In this document: piece by piece, positions 56,705 to 64,000 of the stretch
Layout of the letters: each line of letters begins with the position of its first letter
Position numbering within the stretch: position 1 is the first letter of the stretch
Position numbers and translations under genes: made by a program
The notes under the pieces: model-generated
The model's database searches: none
The model's input: the letters and a program-made list of their open reading frames with translations, nothing else
Told to the model about the DNA's origin: nothing
From: Burkholderia sp. GAS332
GTDB lineage: Bacteria; Pseudomonadota; Gammaproteobacteria; Burkholderiales; Burkholderiaceae
Length of the DNA: 64,000 nucleotides
Direction: 5' to 3'
Assembly: GCA_900142905.1 (NCBI GenBank)
Contig: FSRV01000001.1
Location: 1,674,001-1,738,000 of the forward strand

Positions 56705-57466
56705 TTATTTCCCTTCGTGCTGCGCGCGCAGCGCCTTCATAAGCGCGTCCGGAATGCGCCGGTCCATTGTGAGGCACGTGTCGATCGTCTGCGCGTCTCG
56801 CGGTGCGATCTTGCCAGCACTCATCGCTTTGAACGCGGCGGCCCGGCATTCGCTCTTATTCATGAGCTTCGGCTTCGCCGGCTTCGGATCGCCGCCGACC
56901 ACGGTAGATTTCAGGCGCTTCTCGAGGCTCTGTTTGCGCAGCGCCGAGCCTCGCGTCAACGTGGCCGAATTCGAGTCATAGCCCGCTTCCAACGACTTCG
57001 CCAAGGTCGTATTGCCAAGTGAGCGCGCCGTCTTCGCCATGGTTTTCCTAAGCGACTTGAAAGCGTCCGCCGCGCTCGGCAACGGTACGCTGCGAAGATC
57101 GCTGTAAGCCTGCTCAATCGAATAGTCGCCCAGCTTGTGCGGCAAAGCCTTCGCCATCTCGCCATTGGCGATAGCGCCGCGAACCTTCGCGCGAAGCTTG
57201 TGGAATGCTCCAGCGTTCTTTCCTGTTCCGCGATTGCCCTGCGCGCGCTCGGCCTGTTTGCGCTCAAGAGCCGTACCGTGGGCGTGGTAGGCGCGTTCGT
57301 CTACCTCGTCGGTGTTGGTGCGAGGGGCGCGCTCAAGCGTTTCGTCGCGCGTGCTGCGGCGGATATTCACGGCGACATTCTGGCCGGGACTCTTTACGTT
57401 CACGTTGCCGCCGAGGTTCCGCATAAGCGCGGCATGGTGCTCATTTCCCTTAAAAAACGTATCCAC
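56705..57466 (-). CDS. Basic phage protein, unknown
   Basis: A 253-residue Lys/Arg-rich protein. The GTG at 57466 (MDTFFKGNEHHAALMRN) has GGAG seven bases upstream. Helical, with a conserved-looking PSAADAFKSLRKTMAKTA segment. It could be a structural or DNA-binding phage protein. Confidence 0.6.
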   Translation of the reverse strand: MDTFFKGNEHHAALMRNLGGNVNVKSPGQNVAVNIRRSTRDETLERAPRTNTDEVDERAYHAHGTALERKQAERAQGNRGTGKNAGAFHKLRAKVRGAIANGEMAKALPHKLGDYSIEQAYSDLRSVPLPSAADAFKSLRKTMAKTARSLGNTTLAKSLEAGYDSNSATLTRGSALRKQSLEKRLKSTVVGGDPKPAKPKLMNKSECRAAAFKAMSAGKIAPRDAQTIDTCLTMDRRIPDALMKALRAQHEGK

Positions 57467-57496
57467 GTCATTGCTCCTGCGGCGCTGGCCGCGTCT

Positions 57497-57664
57497 GTGT
57501 GATCGATAGGTAGATGGTTGCGTCCCGACTCCTTGGCGTGGTGATTGGCGTGAATGAAGCGATTGATTTATTTGGCGTAAAAAAAATCGTGACGACAAAG
57601 TAGAGCCATTGAATCAAGTGACGCGAATGACCAACTAACCCGGGGCTATGCAGTGTGATCGATA
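57497..57664. repeat. Repeats in the divergent gap at 57.5 kb
   Basis: Three TTGGCGT copies (57533-57539, 57545-57551, 57572-57578) and two GTGTGATCGATA copies (57497-57508, 57653-57664). They lie between divergent genes and may bind the AlpA-like protein encoded on the right. Confidence 0.55.
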
Positions 57665-57852
57665 CCGTGACCGGGCAGGGTGCGGACCTTATCTCAATCG
57701 GTGAAGTGGCTGAAATTCTGGCCGTATCGAAGAGTACGGCGGCCCGCATCGCTGCCAGCGAAGATTTTCCGAAGCCGTACCGCTTAAACGCGAAGACGGC
57801 GAAATACAGCAAGACGGCCGTGCTCGCATGGCTCCAATCGAAACAAGGCTGA
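57655..57852 (+). CDS. AlpA-like helix-turn-helix protein
   Basis: A 65-residue protein, GTG start. ISIGEVAEILAVSKSTAARI forms the helix-turn-helix, ending AVLAWLQ as in AlpA/excisionase-like proteins. It heads a four-gene rightward operon. Confidence 0.75.
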   Translation: MIDTVTGQGADLISIGEVAEILAVSKSTAARIAASEDFPKPYRLNAKTAKYSKTAVLAWLQSKQG

Positions 57853-57856
57853 AGTT

Positions 57857-58195
57857 ATGACGAACAAGCCGAATACCAAACGCGCCGTGGAGGCCGATAT
57901 GTCGAAGGAAGACCTTTCCAAGCGCATCGCCGCGGCGAAGCTTCACCTGAACACGGCACTGTTGACCGGCGAGCCGACCTCGGCCGCGCGTGCCGCGCTG
58001 CGCGCTCTCGAAGATGAGCAGCGCCGCATTGATGCCGCCACAGCCGAACAGCAAGCTGCACAGCAGGCCCGTGCGCAGATCGAGGCTGACCGCATCGCCG
58101 ACGGTGCCAGCAGCCTCGCTGAGAGCCGCGCCGCGCGTCTGTCGCTTCTGTCCGACCGCTTTCGTATCCCCGACGTGCGCAGCCTTGCGCACTAA
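57857..58195 (+). CDS. Coiled-coil phage protein, unknown
   Basis: A 112-residue Ala/Arg-rich coiled coil (LRALEDEQRRIDAATAEQQAA). It starts four bases after the AlpA-like gene. Unknown; may be a scaffold-like or chaperone-like protein for the large tail protein (inference). Confidence 0.65.
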   Translation: MTNKPNTKRAVEADMSKEDLSKRIAAAKLHLNTALLTGEPTSAARAALRALEDEQRRIDAATAEQQAAQQARAQIEADRIADGASSLAESRAARLSLLSDRFRIPDVRSLAH

Positions 58196-58231
58196 CCGAC
58201 TCGATTTAAGCATCCAAAGGTGAAGACCGCT

Positions 58232-58792
58232 ATGAACCACATTCAACATACGCACGAAGCCCAAGCAACGCCCGCACTGGTGACCCTGGCCGCCGCACGT
58301 CAGGCGACGATCGACGCCGTCGAAAAGCAGACCGAAGCGCACAGCAAGTTGACTGCGCTAGTGCAGCGCCGTGCAGACGCGAACGCTGAGGCTAACCTCG
58401 CATTGGCCGACTATCGCTCAGGCAAGTGCAGCGCCGAGGCATCAGGCGTGCGTCACGCTGGCGCGCTGGCCGACGTGCATGACCTCGGCGCTCTCATTGC
58501 GCAGGGCCAGCAGTTCACACGCGCGGCAGACGATGCTGTAGCTACCGCGAAAGCGCACGAGCAGACCGCAGAGTTCGGCGCGAAGAACGAGGAGTACGAC
58601 CTCGCCATCGAACAACTGAAGCGCCAAGCCGTGCAGGCAGAGACCGCGCTGATCGGCATTCTTGGCGAACTCGGCCGCGTGAACCGTATGCGCAACCCGC
58701 GTGGTCAATCGTCGCTCAGTCTGTTCAGTGTGTGGTCCGCATCCTCGCCGCTGAAAGATGCTGTGAACCGCTACATTCCGCCGGCCCTCTAA
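58232..58792 (+). CDS. Coiled-coil phage protein, unknown
   Basis: A 186-residue helical protein (MNHIQHTHEAQATPALV). It also has a GTG at 58220 as an alternative start. A terminator follows 22 bases after the stop. Not recognised. Confidence 0.65.
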   Translation: MNHIQHTHEAQATPALVTLAAARQATIDAVEKQTEAHSKLTALVQRRADANAEANLALADYRSGKCSAEASGVRHAGALADVHDLGALIAQGQQFTRAADDAVATAKAHEQTAEFGAKNEEYDLAIEQLKRQAVQAETALIGILGELGRVNRMRNPRGQSSLSLFSVWSASSPLKDAVNRYIPPAL

Positions 58793-58813
58793 GCCGATCA
58801 TTCCACAGCCCGA

Positions 58814-58837
58814 AGGCCGCTTTCGAGCGGCTTTTTT
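58814..58837 (+). terminator. Intrinsic terminator before the tape-measure gene
   Basis: GCCGCT-TTCG-AGCGGC followed by TTTTTT. It separates the small genes from the long one; read-through would be needed for one operon. Confidence 0.88.
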
Positions 58838-58904
58838 CATTGGTCCGCTTCCCGTGTAGTGACGCCAACCTGAAGGCATCTAACATGCATTCGGAGTGGC
58901 AAAA

Positions 58905-61900
58905 ATGGCTGAGGTGAAGATCGGTGTAGGTGCGGGGGTCGCTGGCGTTGACCAGGCGATCAGTAAGATTACCCAGTCAATGAACAAGCTCGGCTCGGCG
59001 GTAGCAGCCAATCAAAAATTGCGCTTTGAGCCTACCGACGTTAAGACGATGGCGCGCGACCTTGACCTGATCAACAAGCAGTTTAAGCAGACGCTCGCCC
59101 TCTCCGCACAGATTCGCAACGCCCTGAAGTCCAGCGGACAGAATGGCCTGCACCTCTCGCAAGTAGACTGGTCGAAGACGTCGACGGACCCGCGCGCGGC
59201 TCAACGCATGCGCGATCGCGCCTTCATGCACTCGGTGCGTGGCACGTCGCTCGACCCGACTCTGTTTAACGATGTTGACGACGATGGTAACGCCCTCTCT
59301 ACAGCGAAGGCGGATGCGCAGGCAGAAAAGGCTCGCTCGCGCGAGGAGGCGGCTGACGCGAGGGCGAAGACGCGCGCTGAAAAGGACGAGGCGAAGAAGT
59401 CGGCAAGGGAGGACGCCGCAGCGCGCAAGACCGCAGAAAAAGACCCATCGCGTCCGGGTGGCTTTGGCCGCGGCGTAAAAAAATACGCGGGCGGCATGGC
59501 CGGGCGTACGGCTGGCGCATTCGGCGGCGGCGTTGGCGGCCCCGTTGGCGGCATCCTTCAGGAAGGCATCGGCGGCGCTGGCTCTGGCATGGAGGCGGGC
59601 GGCCTCATGGGCGGCCTTGGCGGCGGTCTGGCTGGCTTGGCTGGTGGTGCGCTTATCGCTGGCGCCGCAGAGGCTGGGAAGGCGATCTCTGAAGGCATTG
59701 ACCAAGCCAAAGACCGAAACCTCGACCTCGACACGCTGAAGCGCACCATGGGCGACCTCGGTGTGTCGTTCGACGGTCTTAGCGATGCGTCGTGGAGGGC
59801 TGCGCAGGGCCTCGGTATGGCGAACGGCGAGTTCGTCAAGATGGAGCAGCTTGCGAGCGCTTCGAGCGGCGGTGCGTACCGTACGCCCGATGAGGTCGCG
59901 ACCAACGCGCGTTCGGGTGTTGATCTCGCGCGCGCATACGGGCTGCAGCCGGGGCAGGGCGTCGCCTTCATGTCAGGCATGCAGCGTCTCAACTCACGCC
60001 AGAACAACAAGGAACTGGCTACGGCACTCGCAGAGGCGATCACCAACGCGCAAGGCAAGGCGACCGCCTCTGAAGTCATGCAGGCGATGCAGGGCTTCGC
60101 TGCCGCGCAGAACCGGTTCAATTCCGGCTCGGTGGACCTCAACCGCTTCGGTAACGCCTACTCGAGGCTGCTCAGTGGCGACGGCATGACAGCGGATCAC
60201 GCCTCAGCCATTCTTGGTCAGGCCAACTCTGCAATGCAGCAAATGGGCGGCACTGAGGCGGCGAAGAACTTCACGATGCAGGCGTTCGGCTCGCTTGATC
60301 CGATCCGCGCCGCGATGCGCGCAGAGGGCGGCCTGTTCGGGAATGGTCTCGATAACAGGGATATCGCCGGGTACATGTCGCAGCACGGCGTAAATGACTG
60401 GGATAGCCGGGACAAGGGTCCTGACGGAACAAACTTCAGCGTCATGCGCGGAATGTTCGACCGCACTTACGCGGGTCGCGGCGCGGACGGCCCTGAATTG
60501 GAGCTTGATGCCGAGAAGAACTATTTCGGTCTGAAGTCGCTCGGCGATACCGCTTCGTTCATGAACATGAGCGACTCGGACCACAACGGCATCGCAATCG
60601 CGCTGAAGAACGCAGGGGTAGACCTCAAGGATGTTCGTGAGGGCGGCATTCAGACCATCTCGGGCATCTCGAAGGCTGGCTCGTTTGGCGACCTCGATAG
60701 TCTTTACCGCAGCGGCCCGGACGCTATCCGCAACCGCAAAGACCTGTCTTCGTCTGACACGGATGCGCTCGACCATGCGGAGAAAAGCGGCGGTTTTCAA
60801 CAGTTCCAGAACGAACTCGTGCGCGTCATGGCAGGGAAGGGCCAAGAGGATGATCCTGGTTCTACCCAGCGCTCTATCGACGCAAATATCTCCGACATTA
60901 AGACGCAGATGGGACAACGCCTCGTCCCGCTTACTCAGGCGATGATGAACGGCATCCTCGCGATGGCGAACAAAATTCCCGGCGTCCATGTGCAGAACCC
61001 GGAAGCCGACGGCGGCGATATGTTCGTCGGGCCATCCTCCTCCGCGATGAACCCCAATACGAAGACGGGGCATGGAGTAATCGGCGGCGGCGCTGGATCG
61101 GCGGCGTCGCCCGCGCCCGCGCCGGGTGGTTCCACAGAGGGCGGGAACGGAAGCGCCAAGTACATTCGCCCCGGCACGACCGACACGTCTGACGGCGACC
61201 TCGCAGGGTTTGCAAATGGCGTTTATGGGGCCGCGATCGGTGGCGCGTACGAAGTCAATGACTCGGTGATTGGCGGCATGAATCAGCTTTCCGGGATGGG
61301 CGTCGATAAGGACCACTCGGCAGCGATCATGGCGAGCGCCATCCGCGAAAGCTCGATGAATCCGGATGCCGGTAGCGTCGGCTCGTACGGTCTATTCCAG
61401 TTCGACAAGACCCGCGCCGCTGACTTCCAGAAAGTCATGGGCAAGAGCCTCTACGGTTCGAGCGCGTCCGAGCAGATCGACTACATGGTCCGGTCCATGA
61501 AGAAGGGCGGCGAAGAGGCCGGGCCCGGCGCGGCGTTTTGGGCGTCGGACGGCAAGGATGCGGCACGCGTCTTCAGTGACAAGGTGGAGCGCCCGAAAGA
61601 GAAAGGCAAGGAAGGCGATATCCGCAGCGGAATCGCAAGCGAACTAATGAGGAGCAATGTCGGGGCGCTGCCGGCTAAGGTTCACGCGAGCGATAAAAAG
61701 TCCGGGGGCGCCATCGAGGTTGCGCCCAAGCGGGTCCCCCTGAGCGGCGAAACGGTCGGGGCAATCATCGAAATTCCGCCCAACAAGGCGCCCGAGAAGA
61801 TTCCCGAGAAGTTTCGCGCTCGCGCTGCGGCTTCTGCGGAAGGCTCAAGTAGCGCGAGCGCAGGATCGGGCTCGCGGGGTACGCGCGTTCCAAATGGCGA

Positions 61901-62039
61901 CATCGTAATCAACCTCAGCCAGAACGTAACAACGCCGGGCGGCCAGACGAAGACGAAGACGTTGAGCACAAAAGTGGCGAAGCCGTCCGCATCCGGGCTC
62001 AGCACTCCGACAAGCATTACGCTGCCTGGGACCAATTAG
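58905..62039 (+). CDS. Tape-measure-like protein with tail-lysozyme domain
   Basis: A 1,044-residue protein. The N-terminal 160 residues are helical, then a charged coiled coil (about 140-180), a Gly-rich hydrophobic region (190-265), and a long helical part to about 700. A lysozyme-like domain spans about 798-880 (AAIMASAIRESSMNPDAG, then GSYGLFQFDKTRA), as in phage tail lysozymes that locally digest the cell wall. A Ser/Pro-rich tail ends the protein. ATG 58905 follows GGAG by eight bases. No tail genes are near. Confidence 0.75.
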   Translation: MAEVKIGVGAGVAGVDQAISKITQSMNKLGSAVAANQKLRFEPTDVKTMARDLDLINKQFKQTLALSAQIRNALKSSGQNGLHLSQVDWSKTSTDPRAAQRMRDRAFMHSVRGTSLDPTLFNDVDDDGNALSTAKADAQAEKARSREEAADARAKTRAEKDEAKKSAREDAAARKTAEKDPSRPGGFGRGVKKYAGGMAGRTAGAFGGGVGGPVGGILQEGIGGAGSGMEAGGLMGGLGGGLAGLAGGALIAGAAEAGKAISEGIDQAKDRNLDLDTLKRTMGDLGVSFDGLSDASWRAAQGLGMANGEFVKMEQLASASSGGAYRTPDEVATNARSGVDLARAYGLQPGQGVAFMSGMQRLNSRQNNKELATALAEAITNAQGKATASEVMQAMQGFAAAQNRFNSGSVDLNRFGNAYSRLLSGDGMTADHASAILGQANSAMQQMGGTEAAKNFTMQAFGSLDPIRAAMRAEGGLFGNGLDNRDIAGYMSQHGVNDWDSRDKGPDGTNFSVMRGMFDRTYAGRGADGPELELDAEKNYFGLKSLGDTASFMNMSDSDHNGIAIALKNAGVDLKDVREGGIQTISGISKAGSFGDLDSLYRSGPDAIRNRKDLSSSDTDALDHAEKSGGFQQFQNELVRVMAGKGQEDDPGSTQRSIDANISDIKTQMGQRLVPLTQAMMNGILAMANKIPGVHVQNPEADGGDMFVGPSSSAMNPNTKTGHGVIGGGAGSAASPAPAPGGSTEGGNGSAKYIRPGTTDTSDGDLAGFANGVYGAAIGGAYEVNDSVIGGMNQLSGMGVDKDHSAAIMASAIRESSMNPDAGSVGSYGLFQFDKTRAADFQKVMGKSLYGSSASEQIDYMVRSMKKGGEEAGPGAAFWASDGKDAARVFSDKVERPKEKGKEGDIRSGIASELMRSNVGALPAKVHASDKKSGGAIEVAPKRVPLSGETVGAIIEIPPNKAPEKIPEKFRARAAASAEGSSSASAGSGSRGTRVPNGDIVINLSQNVTTPGGQTKTKTLSTKVAKPSASGLSTPTSITLPGTN

Positions 62040-62174
62040 GTCGTGTTTGAGCCCGCACGCTGCGGACTCGTGACGCAACCATAAAGCCAGTGCCCGAATA
62101 GCTCCCGGGTGCTCTTGCAAGATCATCCAAAGTTCGGGCCGCCTTCGGGTGGCCCTCTTCTTTCGTGCCCCCCG

Positions 62175-62454
62175 GCGCGAGAACGTGACGACAGCTTAAA
62201 TGGTATCCATACACCACGTCCAAGAAGGAATAGCCGTGGTTTGTCCCGTACGCGTAGTTATTAAAACGACGAGATAGGCGGGGGGCCACCAACTTGCGGG
62301 TGTTCCGCACTCTGTCGACGCGCTAAATGTATGGATGCACCGCGAGGTCTGCCACGGCGTGACGGCATCGAACATCGCACCAGCGGCTGTCGGACTGCGG
62401 TCGTCAATGTATTCGTAGATCTACTGGAGTGCCTGCCGCGCATGCGGTCATCAC
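62175..62454 (-). pseudogene. Decayed ParE-type toxin
   Basis: Immediately after the antitoxin stop, the minus strand reads RQALQ-stop-IYEYIDDRSPTAAGAMFDAV, then in another frame AVHPYI-stop-RVDRVRNTRKLVA and LDVVYG. These match the ParE order (helix pair, HPxxx, RVxNTRELV, and the final strand). At least two stops and one frameshift break it. Confidence 0.7.
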
Positions 62455-62649
62455 TCAATCAGCACGTGTCTTGTCGCGGATCTTCGCGTCTAGCTTGGCT
62501 CGGATGCTCGCCATTGCCTCGTCATGTGGAATCGACGGGCGCGGGTCGGCGAGCGAGCGCGCGACCCTGGCGCGGAACCAGCGGTCGTACGCCTCAGCTT
62601 CTTCAGCCGTGGCGAATTCGGAAACGAGGGGGTCGAGAGGGGTTCCCAT
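62455..62649 (-). CDS. PaaA/stability-determinant-like antitoxin
   Basis: A 64-residue protein: MGTPLDPLVSEFATAEEAE, then YDRWFRARVARSLADPRPSIPHDEAM. This is the pattern of PaaA-like antitoxins that pair with ParE. The ATG at 62649 fits; the open frame further up is not conserved. The ParE partner next to it is decayed. Confidence 0.75.
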   Translation of the reverse strand: MGTPLDPLVSEFATAEEAEAYDRWFRARVARSLADPRPSIPHDEAMASIRAKLDAKIRDKTRAD

Positions 62650-62737
62650 AAGAGCAGTATAGACCCAGTCCGTTTGCCTGTGCTCGCCAGAAAACACCTC
62701 AAAGCACACGCAAACTTGTTCTGCAAAACTAGGACTC

Positions 62738-63145
62738 TTAGTACTTTTCCCCGGTGAGCCGGTCCACGACATCGGTGAGCATGGCATCAATCTTCGGTTT
62801 GATCGCATCCTCTGGCCCGCCGTCCTCGATAGCCTGCATCATTTGCACGGTCTGCGAGGCGATCCACATGAACAAGCCCGCGGCCGGATCGGCGAACGCC
62901 TTCGTTTCCTCGGGCAGCAGGTACATGAACATGGCGCGGCCGTAGGGCGTCAGAGCGACGGCTGCACTGGCGGCTCGCGCGTCGCTCTCAATCGCCGGCA
63001 GCGGATTCTGTGCACCATCGTCGCCACTGTGCCACGCGGCGCGCATGAACAGAACACGAGAAGCGAACTGCCTGACGAGGCGGTTTATTTCGGCGTCGGC
63101 GACGAGCGACGGTCGGCGCTGGGCTACGGTGTCAATCTCGTTCAT
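62738..63145 (-). CDS. Unknown phage protein
   Basis: A 135-residue helical protein (MNEIDTVAQRRPSLVADAE). ATG 63145 overlaps the end of the upstream gene by 14 bases. Weakly similar in layout to that gene (D-x-x-x-x-RLVRxF and RxASxA), so the two may be old paralogues. Confidence 0.65.
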   Translation of the reverse strand: MNEIDTVAQRRPSLVADAEINRLVRQFASRVLFMRAAWHSGDDGAQNPLPAIESDARAASAAVALTPYGRAMFMYLLPEETKAFADPAAGLFMWIASQTVQMMQAIEDGGPEDAIKPKIDAMLTDVVDRLTGEKY

Positions 63146-63509
63146 GCGGAATCCTCCCGAGCAGTGCATCGCGCAGGCGCGCGGCGGCGTCCATCTTACC
63201 TTCTAGGATTTTTTCGACGTACCACATGAACGCTGTACGGATGCCGAGCCGGATATCGCCGTTGATTCCGAGGCAGAGCATGACGTGTTGGGCGAGCGCC
63301 ATGCCGTCGGCGTCTGGATAGTGGCCGATCAGGGCGCTACTCGCGCGCCGGCATTCGAAGTCGAGTCGTGCCATGAGGTCCGGGCGGTCGGGCTTGGCGA
63401 GAATGTCCAAGGCTTCTGTAGTGAAGCGGCGGACCAGACGATCCACCACGGCCGGGTCGTTAAGCGGTGAGCGCCCATCGGTCTGGATGTTCTCTCTGGT
63501 GTTGGTCAT
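63132..63509 (-). CDS. Unknown phage protein
   Basis: A 125-residue helical protein (MTNTRENIQTDGRSPLND). It starts eight bases after the small membrane gene and overlaps the next. See the possible paralogy with its neighbour. Confidence 0.65.
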   Translation of the reverse strand: MTNTRENIQTDGRSPLNDPAVVDRLVRRFTTEALDILAKPDRPDLMARLDFECRRASSALIGHYPDADGMALAQHVMLCLGINGDIRLGIRTAFMWYVEKILEGKMDAAARLRDALLGRIPHERD

Positions 63510-63516
63510 GTGTCGC

Positions 63517-63624
63517 TCAGGTCCAGAAGTGCCGAAGCAGCGCTTCTGCAAGGGCAATGGCGACGCCCACAGCGTACAACCTGCGTGTCATACGGTGCTC
63601 GAAAGCTTCGATTGCGGAATGCAT
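63517..63624 (-). CDS. Small transmembrane protein
   Basis: A 35-residue protein (MHSAIEAFEHRMTRRLYAV, then a helix to the end) with one transmembrane segment. GAGGAG lies seven bases before the ATG at 63624. It heads the three-gene operon. The size fits a holin-like or regulatory peptide, which is only a guess. Confidence 0.6.
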   Translation of the reverse strand: MHSAIEAFEHRMTRRLYAVGVAIALAEALLRHFWT

Positions 63625-64000
63625 CGCCTGACTCCTCGTTTCGACTGGCTCAGCCGTGTTAGATACAACATACAAGGAAAAGGGCGCCGCGGACATACGA
63701 AACTCTAGTAGCGGCCAAGCGGGGCGGCGCGACGCTCGACCGGTGTCAGACGTTTTGGCGGCAGGAACTGGGGTGCTTTGGGCTATCTGCGAGGGAGGCG
63801 TTAATGTAGGCGACCGGTGTGTTGACAATGTGAGTTCGCGCAAGCGATACTCACCGCGTTCTTTACGCGAATATAGCTTTGTCGGTCGTGAAGCTTAGTC
63901 GGGTGTTTAGCCAGACTCTATTTCATTGCTTGGACTTATTCCGCAGCTAAGGTCTGCGGCCCTCCAGTCGGTGCTCCTTACGGTCCGCAGCCCTTATCTG
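63625..64000. other. Right edge, no supported gene
   Basis: A 376-base stretch to the end of the window. An 80-residue plus-strand frame (63656-63898) is not convincing: no ribosome site and no recognisable pattern. It probably holds the promoter of the minus-strand operon. Confidence 0.4.

Noticed and set aside
63656..63898. 80-residue plus-strand frame at the right edge
   Set aside because: No ribosome site and no motif; antisense to the upstream region of the minus-strand operon.

Overview
The window is a piece of a high-GC betaproteobacterial chromosome, most likely Paraburkholderia. The gene order ndk-rlmN-rodZ-like-ispG-hisS-yfgM-bamB-der-hfq-hflX-hflK-hflC-hisZ-purA is the classical Burkholderiaceae housekeeping run, and from memory the RlmN and MutS proteins read almost like those of P. 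xenovorans (no search was run).

Bases 1-34,192 are core chromosome: a partial MBL-fold hydrolase, a BI-1 family membrane protein, the long rightward ndk-to-purA series, a phosphoribosyltransferase, kup, then tex, a repetitive exported coiled-coil protein, a DUF465 protein, a DinG-type helicase, an Ala-rich lipoprotein, a cupin oxygenase, slyD, a metallophosphoesterase and mutS. Four convergent or intergenic intrinsic terminators mark operon ends.

Bases about 34,200-64,000 are an integrated mobile element (prophage or prophage-derived island) that starts with a tyrosine integrase immediately upstream of mutS and runs off the right edge. Its left end has repeat-rich DNA (probable attachment region and integrase or excisionase sites), an AlpA-like regulator broken by a 20-bp tandem duplication, and a 590-bp control region. 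That control region holds a repeated palindromic operator (TTCTGC-N7-GCAGAA), two face-to-face sigma70 promoters and an intrinsic terminator between them that would produce a short antisense RNA. Next comes a tightly packed early operon (winged-helix protein, replication initiator-like protein, loader-like protein, J-domain protein). After it lie small regulators (ribbon-helix-helix proteins, AlpA-like, KilA-N) and a cargo block at 43-48.3 kb (glyoxalase-related protein, membrane protein, Nudix, MgtC/SapB, exported protein).

From 48.6 kb there is a terminase-small-subunit-like gene, a small FtsH/M41-like HEAGH metallopeptidase, a ParB-like remnant, a lipoprotein, a DUF5677-like protein, an AntA antirepressor that looks truncated, an HNH-like protein, several unknown minus-strand genes, and an AlpA-led operon ending in a 1,044-residue tape-measure-like protein with a tail-lysozyme domain. 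The right edge holds an intact PaaA-like antitoxin next to a decayed ParE toxin and a small three-gene minus-strand operon. No capsid, portal or large terminase gene is visible, so the element is either incomplete here or continues to the right.

The strongest candidates for new biology are: (1) the element sitting on the mutS promoter region, (2) the convergent-promoter/antisense-RNA switch with its operator array, (3) the 20-bp duplication that splits the AlpA-like gene and could act as a slipped-strand switch, and (4) the phage-borne HEAGH peptidase with its small partner. No tRNA, rRNA or CRISPR array was found.
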